Positions 45,366 to 54,686 of a stretch of DNA of 64,000 nt are shown in pieces. Both the position numbers and the translations under genes were made by a program. The stretch is from an uncultured Lachnospiraceae bacterium (lineage in GTDB: Bacteria; Bacillota; Clostridia; Lachnospirales; Lachnospiraceae). The stretch is from the NCBI GenBank assembly GCA_902761585.1, contig CACWKX010000012.1:62001-126000 (forward strand), in the 5' to 3' direction. The notes below the pieces were generated by a model. The model was not told where the DNA came from and made no database searches. It saw nothing but the letters and a program-made list of their open reading frames with translations. The first letter of the stretch is position 1, and every line of letters starts with the position of its first letter.

Positions 45366-46817
45366 GTGAAAAATCTGGTAATGAATCCATATCTCCCTCT
45401 GGATGAACACATTCCGGACGGAGAGCCCCATGTGTTTCAGAACAGGCTGTATCTGTTTGGCAGTCATGACCGGGAGAATGGAAAAGAGTTTTGTGAGCTG
45501 GACTATGTGACGTGGTCAGCTCCTGCGGATGACTTGTCTGACTGGCGGTATGAGGGCGTTATCTACAGGAAGGACCAGGATCCATATAATCCGGATAGGC
45601 TTCCGATGTATGCCCCGGATGTCGTGCAGGGACGGGATGGGCGGTATTACCTTTACTACTGCATCAAATTTCAGGACAGCATCCATGCTGCAGTTTCTGA
45701 CAAGCCACAGGGGCCATACAGGTTCTATGGTCAGGTTCACTACAAAGACGGCAGGGTGATGAGCGAGAACCAGCCGTACGACCCGTCTGTCATCTGTACG
45801 GAGGAAGGAAACTTTCTGTACTTCGGATTTGCGCCCTGCATGATCAATATTCCACGATACAAGTCACAGGATCTGAAGGGCGGCTCTGTCGTCAGGCTGG
45901 CGGATGACATGCTGACTGTTCTGGAGGGACCGGAGGTCGTTCTTCCATCAGAGAAGTATGCGGCCGGGACCTCATTTGAAGCGGACCCGTACTTTGAGGG
46001 ACCGTCGATCAGAAAAATCCATGGCATGTATTATCTGGTCTATTCCTCCGTTCATACCCACAGGCTCTGTTATGCGACAAGCAGCAGGCCGATGAGCGGA
46101 TTTCAGTACAGAGGCTGCATCATATCCAACACGGATGTCGGATACAGGGGGCGTAGAGAAGAGGATCAGCTGAACAGCGAGGGAAACAACCACGGGGGAC
46201 TCGTGGAGGTTGACGGGCAGTGGTACATCTTCTATCACCGGCACACCTCCCTCACCCAGTATAACCGGCAGGCCTGCGCAGAGCGCATTTGCATTGAGGA
46301 AGATGGATCCATACCGCAGGTCTGCGTGACAACCAGCGGTCTGAATGCAAAGAGGCTTCCGGGCGTGGGCGTATATCCGGCAGTCTATTGCTGCAATCTG
46401 ACAAATGGACATATGGGAGCATTGAATTCTCTGGGGCGTTCCAACAAGGCGGCAGATTTTCCTTATCTGACAAGTGATGAGGACGGAAGGTATGTATCCA
46501 ATATTTCATCGGGGACGATCATCGGATATAAGTATTTCGATCTTAGAAAAACGCATCAAATCCGGATCCGCTACCGGAGGAGGGGCGAGAACTATGCAGA
46601 TGGGGTGATCCGGATTTTCGCGGAGATTGACGCACCGGATACGGCATGCAGAGGAGAGATCCGGGTGAAAACGGAAGTTTCAGACAGAACTGTACCGGAA
46701 GGTACGTTCAGGAAAGCGGAGGGGAACGTTCAGTTCCGGGATGATGATCAGGAACTCTATCTTCGATATGTCGGAAGCGGAGCAATAGACCTCATGGAAA
46801 TAGAACTGATGGAGTAA
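45366..46817 (+). CDS. GH43 family glycosidase (xylosidase/arabinofuranosidase type)
   Basis: The five-bladed propeller of GH43 is visible. A catalytic-base region DGEPHVFQNRLYLFGSHD is followed by MYAPDVVQGRDGRYYLYY, YDPSVI and the general-acid Glu in YFEGPSIRKIHGMYYLVYS. The last 130 residues form a beta-sandwich like a carbohydrate-binding module (FRKAEGNVQF, LYLRYVG). GAGGAA lies seven bases upstream of GTG 45366, which I prefer to ATG 45381. No signal peptide is seen. The stop is followed within 50 bases by the transporter gene, so the two are co-transcribed. Activity on xylo- or arabino-oligosaccharides is inferred. Confidence 0.85.
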   Translation: MKNLVMNPYLPLDEHIPDGEPHVFQNRLYLFGSHDRENGKEFCELDYVTWSAPADDLSDWRYEGVIYRKDQDPYNPDRLPMYAPDVVQGRDGRYYLYYCIKFQDSIHAAVSDKPQGPYRFYGQVHYKDGRVMSENQPYDPSVICTEEGNFLYFGFAPCMINIPRYKSQDLKGGSVVRLADDMLTVLEGPEVVLPSEKYAAGTSFEADPYFEGPSIRKIHGMYYLVYSSVHTHRLCYATSSRPMSGFQYRGCIISNTDVGYRGRREEDQLNSEGNNHGGLVEVDGQWYIFYHRHTSLTQYNRQACAERICIEEDGSIPQVCVTTSGLNAKRLPGVGVYPAVYCCNLTNGHMGALNSLGRSNKAADFPYLTSDEDGRYVSNISSGTIIGYKYFDLRKTHQIRIRYRRRGENYADGVIRIFAEIDAPDTACRGEIRVKTEVSDRTVPEGTFRKAEGNVQFRDDDQELYLRYVGSGAIDLMEIELME

Positions 46818-46865
46818 GTGGTGCGGCAGGGCATACAGGGACAATCATACGAGGAGGAAATCACA

Positions 46866-48260
46866 ATGAACAAGTATGCAGGAAAACGGCCGGGGTTTGG
46901 CGAGAAAATCGCCTTTGCCCTGGGGGACGGCGGTTGTAACTTTGTCTGGACGACTTTGGGGTCGTTCCTGACCGTCTATTATACCGACAATGTCGGCATT
47001 GCGGCGGCAACGATTGGAACGATGATGCTGCTGGCAAGATTGCTGGATGGAATTTCAGATCTGATCATGGGTGCGATTATTGACCGTACGCATACCCGGT
47101 GGGGAAAGGCACGCCCCTGGATCTTATGGTCTGCAATCCCGATGGGTGTCGGGCTGGTGCTGATGTTCTCCGTTCCGTCATCACTTTCGTCGAATGGAAA
47201 AGTAGCGTACGCCTTTATCTCTTATGTATTGATGGCGGCCGTTGTCTATACGGCATGCAACCTGGCGTACAATACGCTGCTTGCCCTGTTCTCCCCTGAG
47301 CGGAAAGACCGCATACAGGCGAGTTCCTTCCGGTTCTTCTGCACGATGGCGACGGTCCTGTTTATCAATTACAATACCATGAACTTTGTCGGAAGGTTCG
47401 GATGGACAGGAATGGCGTCAATCTTCGGCGCAATTGCGGTTGGTATGCTTCTGATCACATTTTTCTTCACAAAGGAGCGCAACAACCAGGATATCGCAGA
47501 TGACGCTGACCAGACCTTCGTCGATACAGAGAAAAAGAAAAAAGCACGGAAACTGTCTGTCGGAAAGTCGTTTGTCTATCTGTTCAAGAATAAGTACTTC
47601 CTGCTTTTAACGTTGATCTTCGTTGTAAACTATACAGCGCTGGGCGTGAATAATGGACTTCGGATTTATTATGCAAGAGATGTGCTCGGCAACGTAGGTC
47701 TCATGGGAACCCTGACACTTTGCTTCATACTTCCGAAGATGATCGGCAACCTGGTTTACCCGTATATTGTGAAGGTACTTGGAAACTGGAGATCCATGGT
47801 CATTGGTTATATCGTTGAGATTGCAGGTGTCTTACTGATGGCAGTCCTTCCGACATCTGCGTCCGCAGCATTCACAGGACTGATCCTGCTTGGAATTGGC
47901 GGAATCCCACATAATGCCGGACTTTTTGCAATGGTAGCGGATGTCGTAGATTATGGTGAGTGGAAGACCGGCGTCAGGCTCGATGGCCTTACAAACTCGG
48001 CAACATCCTTCGGCATGAAGGTTGGTGCAGGACTTGGCTCCGCAATTGTTGGCTGGGGACTTGCGTGGGCAGCTTATGAAGGGAAGCGAACCGCGCAGAA
48101 GGTTGCACAGACCGCAATGACCATCGCCCGCATCAAGAGCGCGTACACGATCATTCCGGTTATCCTGTTTGCAATCGGCATTGTCGCGCTGCTCTTCTGC
48201 AACCTTGATAAAATTGCGCCGCAGATGGAAAAAGATCTTGCGGCAAAGCATGCAGAGTAA
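46866..48260 (+). CDS. GPH-family sugar/cation symporter
   Basis: This twelve-helix transporter of the glycoside-pentoside-hexuronide family is similar in type to XynB/XylP or MelB. The N-terminal signature is clear: KIAFALGDGGCNFVWTTLGSF, LLARLLDGISDLIMGAIIDRTHTRWGKARPW. The length is 464 residues. ATG 46866 has GGAGGAAAT upstream; the in-frame GTG at 46818 begins directly after the GH43 stop but lacks a site. It probably imports the oligosaccharides that the cytoplasmic GH3, GH43 and GH27 enzymes cleave. A terminator follows at 48284. Confidence 0.92.
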   Translation: MNKYAGKRPGFGEKIAFALGDGGCNFVWTTLGSFLTVYYTDNVGIAAATIGTMMLLARLLDGISDLIMGAIIDRTHTRWGKARPWILWSAIPMGVGLVLMFSVPSSLSSNGKVAYAFISYVLMAAVVYTACNLAYNTLLALFSPERKDRIQASSFRFFCTMATVLFINYNTMNFVGRFGWTGMASIFGAIAVGMLLITFFFTKERNNQDIADDADQTFVDTEKKKKARKLSVGKSFVYLFKNKYFLLLTLIFVVNYTALGVNNGLRIYYARDVLGNVGLMGTLTLCFILPKMIGNLVYPYIVKVLGNWRSMVIGYIVEIAGVLLMAVLPTSASAAFTGLILLGIGGIPHNAGLFAMVADVVDYGEWKTGVRLDGLTNSATSFGMKVGAGLGSAIVGWGLAWAAYEGKRTAQKVAQTAMTIARIKSAYTIIPVILFAIGIVALLFCNLDKIAPQMEKDLAAKHAE

Positions 48261-48283
48261 AGAATAAAAAGAGGGATCCTTCT

Positions 48284-48330
48284 GCTCCCGACTGTCGGTT
48301 TTATCCGGCGGCCGGGAGCTTGCTTTCTTC
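48284..48330 (+). terminator. Terminator after the sugar operon
   Basis: GCTCCCG (48284-48290) pairs with CGGGAGC (48313-48319), with further pairing possible inside, and TTGCTTTCTTC follows. This ends the GH3-GH43-GPH operon. Confidence 0.65.
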
Positions 48331-48377
48331 AGGAAAATGTGGTGCAATGGCGGAAAGAGATCAAAAGGAGGACCGCT

Positions 48378-48854
48378 ATGATACAAATCAGAAGAGCAGT
48401 CGATAAGGATATTCCGAGACTGCATGAGCTCCTGGGGCAGGTGCTCCAGATTCACGCAGAGATTCGGCCAGATATTTTTATTTCCGGGACGACAAAGTAC
48501 ACGGACGAGGAGCTCCGGGAGATGATCCGGAATGATGCAAAGCCGATCTATGTCGCGGCGGATGAACAGGACGTGTGCGAGGGGTATGCATTCTGCCAGC
48601 TGCGGGAGCAGCCGTTTTCCAACAACATGGTCCCGTTTCGGTCTCTGTTCATCGATGACTTGTGCGTCGATGAGAGGATGAGGGGGCAGCATGTCGGAGA
48701 GAGCCTGTTCGCTTTTGTAAAGGAGGAGGCAAAGAGGCTGGGCTGTTACGAGGTGACGCTCAATGTCTGGGAAGGGAATACATCTGCGGAGAAGTTCTAT
48801 GAGAAAATGGGGATGAAGACCAAGGAGCGGCAGATGGAGTATATCCTGGCCTGA
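48378..48854 (+). CDS. GNAT-family N-acetyltransferase
   Basis: The 158-residue protein starts IQIRRAVDKDIPRLHELL. It contains FIDDLCVDERMRGQHVGESLFAFVKEEAKRLG with the acetyl-CoA loop (RGQHVG), then LNVWEGNTSAEKFYEKMGM, which is the classic GNAT end. AAAAGGAGGACC precedes ATG 48378. The substrate is unknown. It stands between the sugar operon terminator and the aldo/keto reductase remnant. Confidence 0.92.
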   Translation: MIQIRRAVDKDIPRLHELLGQVLQIHAEIRPDIFISGTTKYTDEELREMIRNDAKPIYVAADEQDVCEGYAFCQLREQPFSNNMVPFRSLFIDDLCVDERMRGQHVGESLFAFVKEEAKRLGCYEVTLNVWEGNTSAEKFYEKMGMKTKERQMEYILA

Positions 48855-48987
48855 CATAAGACAGGGACATCCGCGGCCCCTGAAATCAATCCTGAGGAAG
48901 GTATGTGATATCTTTGGCTTCTTGTTGTAAAATGAGAGGGATCAAACGGATATTTCGGTTAATATAGGCAGGAACAGGAGGGGAACC

Positions 48988-49754
48988 ATGGCGGATAAGT
49001 TCAGACTGAATAACGGGATGACGATCCCGGAAATCGGATTCGGCACCTACAAGGCTGCGGCGGATGGTACAGAGCGGGTGATCAGCGAGGCAATCTGGGC
49101 GGGTTATCGGTATTTCGATACAGCATCGTTCTATGGAACGGAGGAGGCCCTCGGGAAGGCGTGGACACAGAGCGGGCTGGAGCGCGGCGCGTTTCAGATT
49201 GCATCGAAGGCCTGGAAGAGTGAGCTGGGGTACAAGGAGGTGCGCACGGCGTTTGAAAAGTCGCTTGAAAGACTCCGGACAGATTATCTTGACCTGTACC
49301 TGATTCACTGGCCGTCAGCAACTTTCTTCCTCAGCATCTGCTCAATCTGATGGAGCACGCGGAGGTGGTGCCGGCTGTGGATCAGCTGGAGTTTCATCCC
49401 GGTCATACGCAGGAGGTGACGCTTCGGTTCTGCCAGGAGAAGGGGATCCAGGTGCAGGCGTGGAGTCCGCTTGGCAGAAGCCGGGTGCTGACAGATCCGC
49501 TGATTGTGTCGCTTGCAGAGAAGTATGGCGTCTCACCGGCACAGCTTTGTCTGAAGTACGATCTTCAGCGCGGCGTAATGGTAATTCCGAAAGCGTCCTC
49601 CCCGGAGCGGATGCGGCAGAACCTGAACCTGGGCGATTTCACGATCTCGCAGATCGATATGTATCGTATCGATACAATGCCGGACTATGGATGGTCGGGG
49701 GAACATCCGGAGCGGGAACGCGTTGATATCCATCTCGAGAGACACGAAGGGTGA
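48988..49754 (+). pseudogene. Aldo/keto reductase with an internal frame-changing deletion
   Basis: The first 109 codons read as a normal aldo/keto reductase: NNGMTIPEIGFGTYKA, YRYFDTASFYGTEEALG with the catalytic Tyr, and LDLYLIHWP. The frame then runs into a stop. In another frame, from about 49317, the sequence continues SNFLPQHLLNLMEHAEVV and PAVDQLEFHPG to a normal end at 49754. About 35 residues that normally lie between HWP and SNF are missing, so roughly 100 bases (3n+1) were lost. Both halves remain well conserved, so the loss looks recent. The join region reads GTCAGCA, which could code both flanks and suggests a microhomology deletion. Confidence 0.85.
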
Positions 49755-49846
49755 GCGGACACACGTACCGCATGCAAGTTGTGTGGGCACGTCAGAAGAT
49801 GCGCAGGCAGGTTGTGAGAGGCAAGTCAGAACAGGAGAGCAGACAG

Positions 49847-50971
49847 ATGGGAGAAAAAGCAAAGGTTTATTTCACGGATTTCAGGACGAAGGTTGATGTC
49901 CCGCTGACGGCAAAGCTGCAGAAGCTGATCCGGAAGGCCGGAATCAGATCGATTGATATGGATGGGAAGTTTGTCGCCATTAAGATGCACTTCGGGGAGC
50001 TCGGGAACCTGGCGTTTCTGAGACCGAACTATGCGAAGGCGGTCGCGGATGTCGTGAAGGAGAATGGCGGACTGCCATTTCTGACGGACTGCAATACGCT
50101 GTATCCGGGAAGCCGGAAGAACGCACTGGAACATCTGACCTGTGCGGAGCTGAATGGGTTCAACTCCATCACAACCGGCTGCCATGTGATCATCGCTGAC
50201 GGGCTGCGCGGGACAGACGAGGTGGAGGTGCCGATCCGGAACGGCGAGTATCTGAAGACGGCGCTGATCGGAGAGGCCGTCATGGATGCGGATGTGTTCA
50301 TTTCTCTGACGCATTTCAAAGGGCATGAAGCAGCCGGATTCGGCGGAACCATCAAGAACATCGGGATGGGCTGCGGGAGCCGTGCGGGAAAGATGCAGCA
50401 GCACAACGATGGCAAGCCGCATGTGATCGAGGAAAAGTGCAGGAAGTGTCATCGCTGCGCCAGAGAGTGCGGTTCGGACGCGATCGACTACGAGCGTGGT
50501 GTTGCGCATATCAACCAGGACATCTGTAAGGGCTGCGGGCGCTGTATCGGTGCCTGCGCTTTTGATGCGATTGAGAATGACAATGCGAATGCGAATGAGG
50601 TTCTTGGCTGTAAGATGGCGGAGTATACGCAGGCCGTCTGCGACGGGCGGCCGTGCTTCCACATCAGCCTGATTCAGGACGTCTCGCCGAACTGTGACTG
50701 CCATGGCGAAAATGACGCTCCGATTCTTCCCGATGTCGGAATGCTGGCTTCATTTGACCCGGTTGCGCTCGACCAGGCCTGTGTGGATCTGTGCGAGCAG
50801 CAGACGCCGATCCGGAATTCCCAGCTCGGCGACAACCTGGCCAGGCCGGACTGGCACCACTACCACGAGCACTTCAAGGACAGCAATCCGAACGTGGCGT
50901 GGAAGGAGACGCTGGAACACGCCGAGAAGATCGGTCTGGGCACCAGGGAATACGAACTGATAACTATGTAA
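49847..50971 (+). CDS. DUF362 protein with central 2[4Fe-4S] ferredoxin domain
   Basis: This 374-residue protein begins KVYFTDFRTKVDVPLTAKL and has the DUF362 segments VAIKMHFGELGNL and SLTHFKGHEAAGFGG. The ferredoxin motifs CRKCHRCARECG and CKGCGRCIGACAFDA lie at about residues 196-245, inside rather than at the end, and a further Cys-containing domain follows (NCDCHGEND). AGGAGAGC precedes ATG 49847. It is common in Clostridia and unassigned; a role in Fe-S or electron transfer is inferred. It is distinct in architecture from the DUF362 protein of the nitrogenase-like cluster. Confidence 0.85.
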   Translation: MGEKAKVYFTDFRTKVDVPLTAKLQKLIRKAGIRSIDMDGKFVAIKMHFGELGNLAFLRPNYAKAVADVVKENGGLPFLTDCNTLYPGSRKNALEHLTCAELNGFNSITTGCHVIIADGLRGTDEVEVPIRNGEYLKTALIGEAVMDADVFISLTHFKGHEAAGFGGTIKNIGMGCGSRAGKMQQHNDGKPHVIEEKCRKCHRCARECGSDAIDYERGVAHINQDICKGCGRCIGACAFDAIENDNANANEVLGCKMAEYTQAVCDGRPCFHISLIQDVSPNCDCHGENDAPILPDVGMLASFDPVALDQACVDLCEQQTPIRNSQLGDNLARPDWHHYHEHFKDSNPNVAWKETLEHAEKIGLGTREYELITM

Positions 50972-51211
50972 CGCTTCACGGATCACCGGTTATCATTGAC
51001 CTGCGTCAAGATGAGCATCATTGATGGCACTCTGAGGTGTCACGTGGACGGATCCGTGCTGAAAATTCCAGGGAAGTGACTGCCGCGGGGAATTTTCGGG
51101 AATCAGCTGAGAGAATGAGCAGGGAAGATCGGTCTCTTGTAATTTTGTTTGAAATATCTTACAATTCTCTCTAATGGGCTTTACAGATTGAACAGAAACA
51201 GGAGGGAGAAG

Positions 51212-52450
51212 ATGAGTCTTTTTGGCGGTGTGATCAACATTACGGGGATTACGTTCTTCGTGATGAGTATCTTTGCAATTATTGTCGGCGGCTATCTGAT
51301 CGGCAAGATTTCGATTAAGGGTGTCTCGCTGGGGACGGCAGGTGTCTTCATTGCTTCAATTATATATGGAATCCTGCATTCGAAGCAGCTGGCTGACACA
51401 ATGAATTTCAGCGGGATTGATTTCAGCCCCGATGCGCTGAAGATCATCGAGAACTGTGGACTGGTTCTGTTTGTCTGCTCCGTCGGCCTGATCGCGGGGC
51501 CGAGCTTTTTCTCCAACCTGAAGAAGAATTTCAAGTCCTATATCCTGCTCGGAGTTGTGATTATTCTAAGCGGCGGCCTGACAACAGTTGTCTGCTACTT
51601 CATCGGAAGAAACGGGGAGGCTGACACGAAGCAGTTTGTCGCGCTTCTGACCGGTTTGCTCTCCGGGGCTCTCACATCCACGCCGGCGTTCTCGGCGGCG
51701 AAGGCGACCGTCGCGCCGGAGTATGAAAGTGCCGTGACAGTTGGATACGGGATCTCCTATATCTTCGGTGTCATCGGCGTCGTTCTGTTTGTTCAGCTCG
51801 TCCCGAAGATTCTTCATGCGAACATCGATGAGGAGGTTCGGAAGATTACGGATGTGTCGGCCGGGCAGAGACGGAAGGATGACCGGCACTATGTTGAGAT
51901 TGACCCGTTTGGAATTGGTGCCTTCGCGTTCGTCATCCTGACAGGGATTTTTCTCGGAGCGATTCACATCCCGCTCACATCGAAGGGACTTGCCGGAACT
52001 TCATTTTCTCTGACCACAACGGGCGGCGTGCTGATCGCCGGACTGATCTGGGGACATTTCGGACACCTTGGTCCGATCTCACTTCATGTGAAGAGCGAGG
52101 TACTCAAGACCTTCCAGGAATTCGGTCTGATCCTGTTCCTGATCGGGGCTGGTGTGTCTGGCGGCTCCAAGTTCATCGAGTACTTCAAGCCGATCTATTT
52201 TGTGTATGGCCTGTTCATGACAATGATCCCGATGATCATCGGATTCATTGTCGCGATGAAGGTCGTGAAGTTGCATCTGATGAATGCGCTCGGCTGCATT
52301 ACGGGCGGCATGACATCCACACCGGCGCTCGGCACCCTGATCAAGGTTGCGAAGACAGAGGCTGTCGCTTCTGCATATGCGGCAACTTACCCGATCGCCC
52401 TGATCACGGTTGTGCTGGTCTGTCAGTTCCTGATTCTGCTGCTGCACTGA
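51212..52450 (+). CDS. AspT/YidE-like membrane transporter (Asp-Al_Ex type)
   Basis: The protein of 412 residues has about ten to eleven helices in two halves that each carry the family repeat GLLSGALTSTPAF and CITGGMTSTPAL. This matches the aspartate:alanine exchanger/YidE family without the cytoplasmic TrkA-C domains seen in longer members. CAGGAGGGAGAAG precedes ATG 51212; the ATG at 51149 has none. The substrate is unknown, and a carboxylate is a reasonable guess. A textbook terminator follows at 52486. Confidence 0.82.
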   Translation: MSLFGGVINITGITFFVMSIFAIIVGGYLIGKISIKGVSLGTAGVFIASIIYGILHSKQLADTMNFSGIDFSPDALKIIENCGLVLFVCSVGLIAGPSFFSNLKKNFKSYILLGVVIILSGGLTTVVCYFIGRNGEADTKQFVALLTGLLSGALTSTPAFSAAKATVAPEYESAVTVGYGISYIFGVIGVVLFVQLVPKILHANIDEEVRKITDVSAGQRRKDDRHYVEIDPFGIGAFAFVILTGIFLGAIHIPLTSKGLAGTSFSLTTTGGVLIAGLIWGHFGHLGPISLHVKSEVLKTFQEFGLILFLIGAGVSGGSKFIEYFKPIYFVYGLFMTMIPMIIGFIVAMKVVKLHLMNALGCITGGMTSTPALGTLIKVAKTEAVASAYAATYPIALITVVLVCQFLILLLH

Positions 52451-52485
52451 TTCAGTCAATGCCAAAATTGCAATAAGAGAGACAG

Positions 52486-52516
52486 AGATCTGCGGAGAAA
52501 TCCGCAGATCTTTTTC
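52486..52516 (+). terminator. Intrinsic terminator after the AspT-like gene
   Basis: AGATCTGCGGA (52486-52496), a GAAA tetraloop and TCCGCAGATCT (52501-52511) are followed by a run of T. Confidence 0.93.
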
Positions 52517-52582
52517 ATTTGATAAGATTGAGAATATGAAGAATATACAAAGATATATACAGTTAATTGTGCTAATTAATAG

Positions 52583-52611
52583 ATGAAAATCAGTTAATAA
52601 TACAGTATAAT
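52583..52611 (+). promoter_or_regulatory. Probable promoter of the 5'-nucleotidase gene
   Basis: ATGAAA (52583-52588), 17 bases and TATAAT (52606-52611) lie in an AT-rich stretch between the terminator at 52486 and the start codon at 52675. Confidence 0.55.
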
Positions 52612-52674
52612 TATATTAATCAGATATAAACGAGCCTGTGGGCAGGCAGACAAAACAATGAAAGGAGCGGAGAT

Positions 52675-54405
52675 ATGAAAAGGGCAGGAAAGCTGAGTGT
52701 GTATCTGCTGTCACTTATTCTTGTGGTATTTCTGACAGCGGTTCCGGTGGCAGCTGCGGAAGGAGAATCGGAGAGCGGACTGTCGAAGGATCTGGTAATT
52801 CTGTTTACGAGCGATGTCCATTGCGGTGTGGATCAGAATTTTGGCCTCGATGGGCTGTATCAGGTCCGGAAGTATTATGAAGACCAGGGGTGTTACACCT
52901 TGCTTGTGGATGACGGAGATTTCATCCAGGGCGAACCGATTGGGACGATGACGAAGGGCGAGGCGCCGCTGGAACTGATGAACGCGGCAGGATATGACAT
53001 TGCCATCCCGGGCAATCATGAATTTGACTATGGGATGGATCAGTTCCTGGCGCTGACAAAGAAAGCAAAGTTCCCGTACATCAGCTGCAATTTCAATAAG
53101 GATGGAAAACTGGTCTTTAATCCTTATGTCATCAAGGAATTTGACGGAATCAAGTTTGCGTTTGTCGGTATCACAACGCCGCAGACCATCACCTCGTCTA
53201 CGCCGGCTTATTTCCAGGATGACGCTGGAAACTTTGTGTATGATTTCTGCCAGGACGAGACGGGAGAAAAGCTCTACGCGAAGGTTCAGGAGGCGGTCGA
53301 TCAGGTGAGAAAAGAAGGTGCGCAGTATGTTGTCGCCATGGCGCATCTCGGCAACGAGGATACGGCTTCGCCATGGCGGTATGATCAGGTGATTTCCAAT
53401 ACAACCGGGATTGACGTGCTCCTTGACGGACACAGCCATGATACCGATCAGGTGACGATGAAGAACAAAGACGGAAAGGATGTGATCCGGACCGCCTGCG
53501 GGACAAAGCTTGCCTGCATCGGCACCGTGAGGTTCGGGATGGATGGAACCATCAGCAACCAGCTCCTGACCTGGGGCCTGGAGGGATCTGCGAAGGATAC
53601 ATTTGGCTACAGCAACTCCGTCACGGAAGAGGTGAAGAAGGCACAGGAGAAGCTGGACGAAAGCCTGAAAACAGTCGTGGGACATACGGATGTGAACCTG
53701 ACGATTGTGGACCCGACTGCAGTTGATGACGCGGGCGAGCCGATCCGGATTGTCCGCAATGCAGAGACAAACCTGGGCGACCTGGTGGCGGATGCATACC
53801 GGGCAGCGGGAAAGGCGGACATTGGATTTGCAAATGGAGGCGGAGTCCGGGCCAATATCGCGGCGGGCGACATTACACAGGGCGATATCCTCACGGTTCA
53901 GCCATTTGGCAACATGGTTTGTGTGGCGGAGATGACCGGGCAGCAGGTCCTGGATGCGCTGGAGTGGGGAGCCCGCACGGTTCCGAGTGAGAACGGTGGT
54001 TTCCTGCAGGTTTCGGGACTGACATACGAGATCCATACAGACGTCCCGGATCACTGCACACAGGATGAAAATGGCCTGTGGACAGGGCATGAGGGAGAGT
54101 ATCGGGTGAAAAACGTCACAGTTGGCGGAAAAGCGCTCGAATTGGAGAAGACATACACGGTGGCAACACACAACTATATGCTGAAGCAGCAGGGTGATGG
54201 ATATAACATGTTCGGTGATGCAAAGATCCTGCAGGACGAGTTCATGCTGGACAATCAGGCCCTGATCAACTTCATTGCGGACGACCTTGGCGGGACAGTC
54301 GGGGATGCGTATGAGAATCCTTATGGAGACGGCAGAATTGTGGCGGTAGAGGACGGTTCGCAGACGGAAGGCAATGCAGAAATGGTAACAGAAGCGGCAT
54401 CCTGA
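52675..54405 (+). CDS. Secreted bifunctional 5'-nucleotidase / 2',3'-cyclic phosphodiesterase (UshA-like)
   Basis: A signal peptide is clear: MKRAGK, then LSVYLLSLILVVFLTAVPVAAAEG with cleavage after AAA. The metallophosphatase domain shows FTSDVHCG, DDGDFIQGE, GNHEFDYG and DGHSHDTD, all metal ligands. The C-terminal nucleotide-binding domain has NLGDLVADAYR and GGVRANIAAGDIT, then YEIHTDVP. The 576 residues end without a sortase motif or membrane anchor, so the enzyme is probably released or loosely cell-associated. It would scavenge phosphate and nucleosides. AAAGGAGCGG precedes ATG 52675. A terminator is at 54483. Confidence 0.92.
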   Translation: MKRAGKLSVYLLSLILVVFLTAVPVAAAEGESESGLSKDLVILFTSDVHCGVDQNFGLDGLYQVRKYYEDQGCYTLLVDDGDFIQGEPIGTMTKGEAPLELMNAAGYDIAIPGNHEFDYGMDQFLALTKKAKFPYISCNFNKDGKLVFNPYVIKEFDGIKFAFVGITTPQTITSSTPAYFQDDAGNFVYDFCQDETGEKLYAKVQEAVDQVRKEGAQYVVAMAHLGNEDTASPWRYDQVISNTTGIDVLLDGHSHDTDQVTMKNKDGKDVIRTACGTKLACIGTVRFGMDGTISNQLLTWGLEGSAKDTFGYSNSVTEEVKKAQEKLDESLKTVVGHTDVNLTIVDPTAVDDAGEPIRIVRNAETNLGDLVADAYRAAGKADIGFANGGGVRANIAAGDITQGDILTVQPFGNMVCVAEMTGQQVLDALEWGARTVPSENGGFLQVSGLTYEIHTDVPDHCTQDENGLWTGHEGEYRVKNVTVGGKALELEKTYTVATHNYMLKQQGDGYNMFGDAKILQDEFMLDNQALINFIADDLGGTVGDAYENPYGDGRIVAVEDGSQTEGNAEMVTEAAS

Positions 54406-54482
54406 CAGATTGAAGGCAGCCTGGATGGCAGACGCCGCCTGATCCGGAAGTGACAATGTCTGCAGGCGGCGGAAGCTGCGGG

Positions 54483-54512
54483 AGGGGCTTGTATTTCAGC
54501 CCCTTCTTTTTT
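54483..54512 (+). terminator. Intrinsic terminator after the 5'-nucleotidase gene
   Basis: AGGGGCT (54483-54489) pairs with AGCCCCT (54498-54504) and TCTTTTTT follows. A separate composite dyad, GGCGAC...GTCGCC with inner CATCATC...GATGATG, occupies 54518-54567 and lies before the promoter of the next gene. Confidence 0.85.
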
Positions 54513-54686
54513 GTGCAGGCGACCGCTCATCATCGAGTGCGGAGCACGAGATGATGACGGTGTCGCCGAATCGAGTAGGGCAGACATGTTCGTGCACATA
54601 TGGAAAGACATGGAAGTCCGTATGGCGATGTGCTATAATCACGCCGTTAATGAACGATCAAGAAGGACGAACAGGTATTTTTCGAC

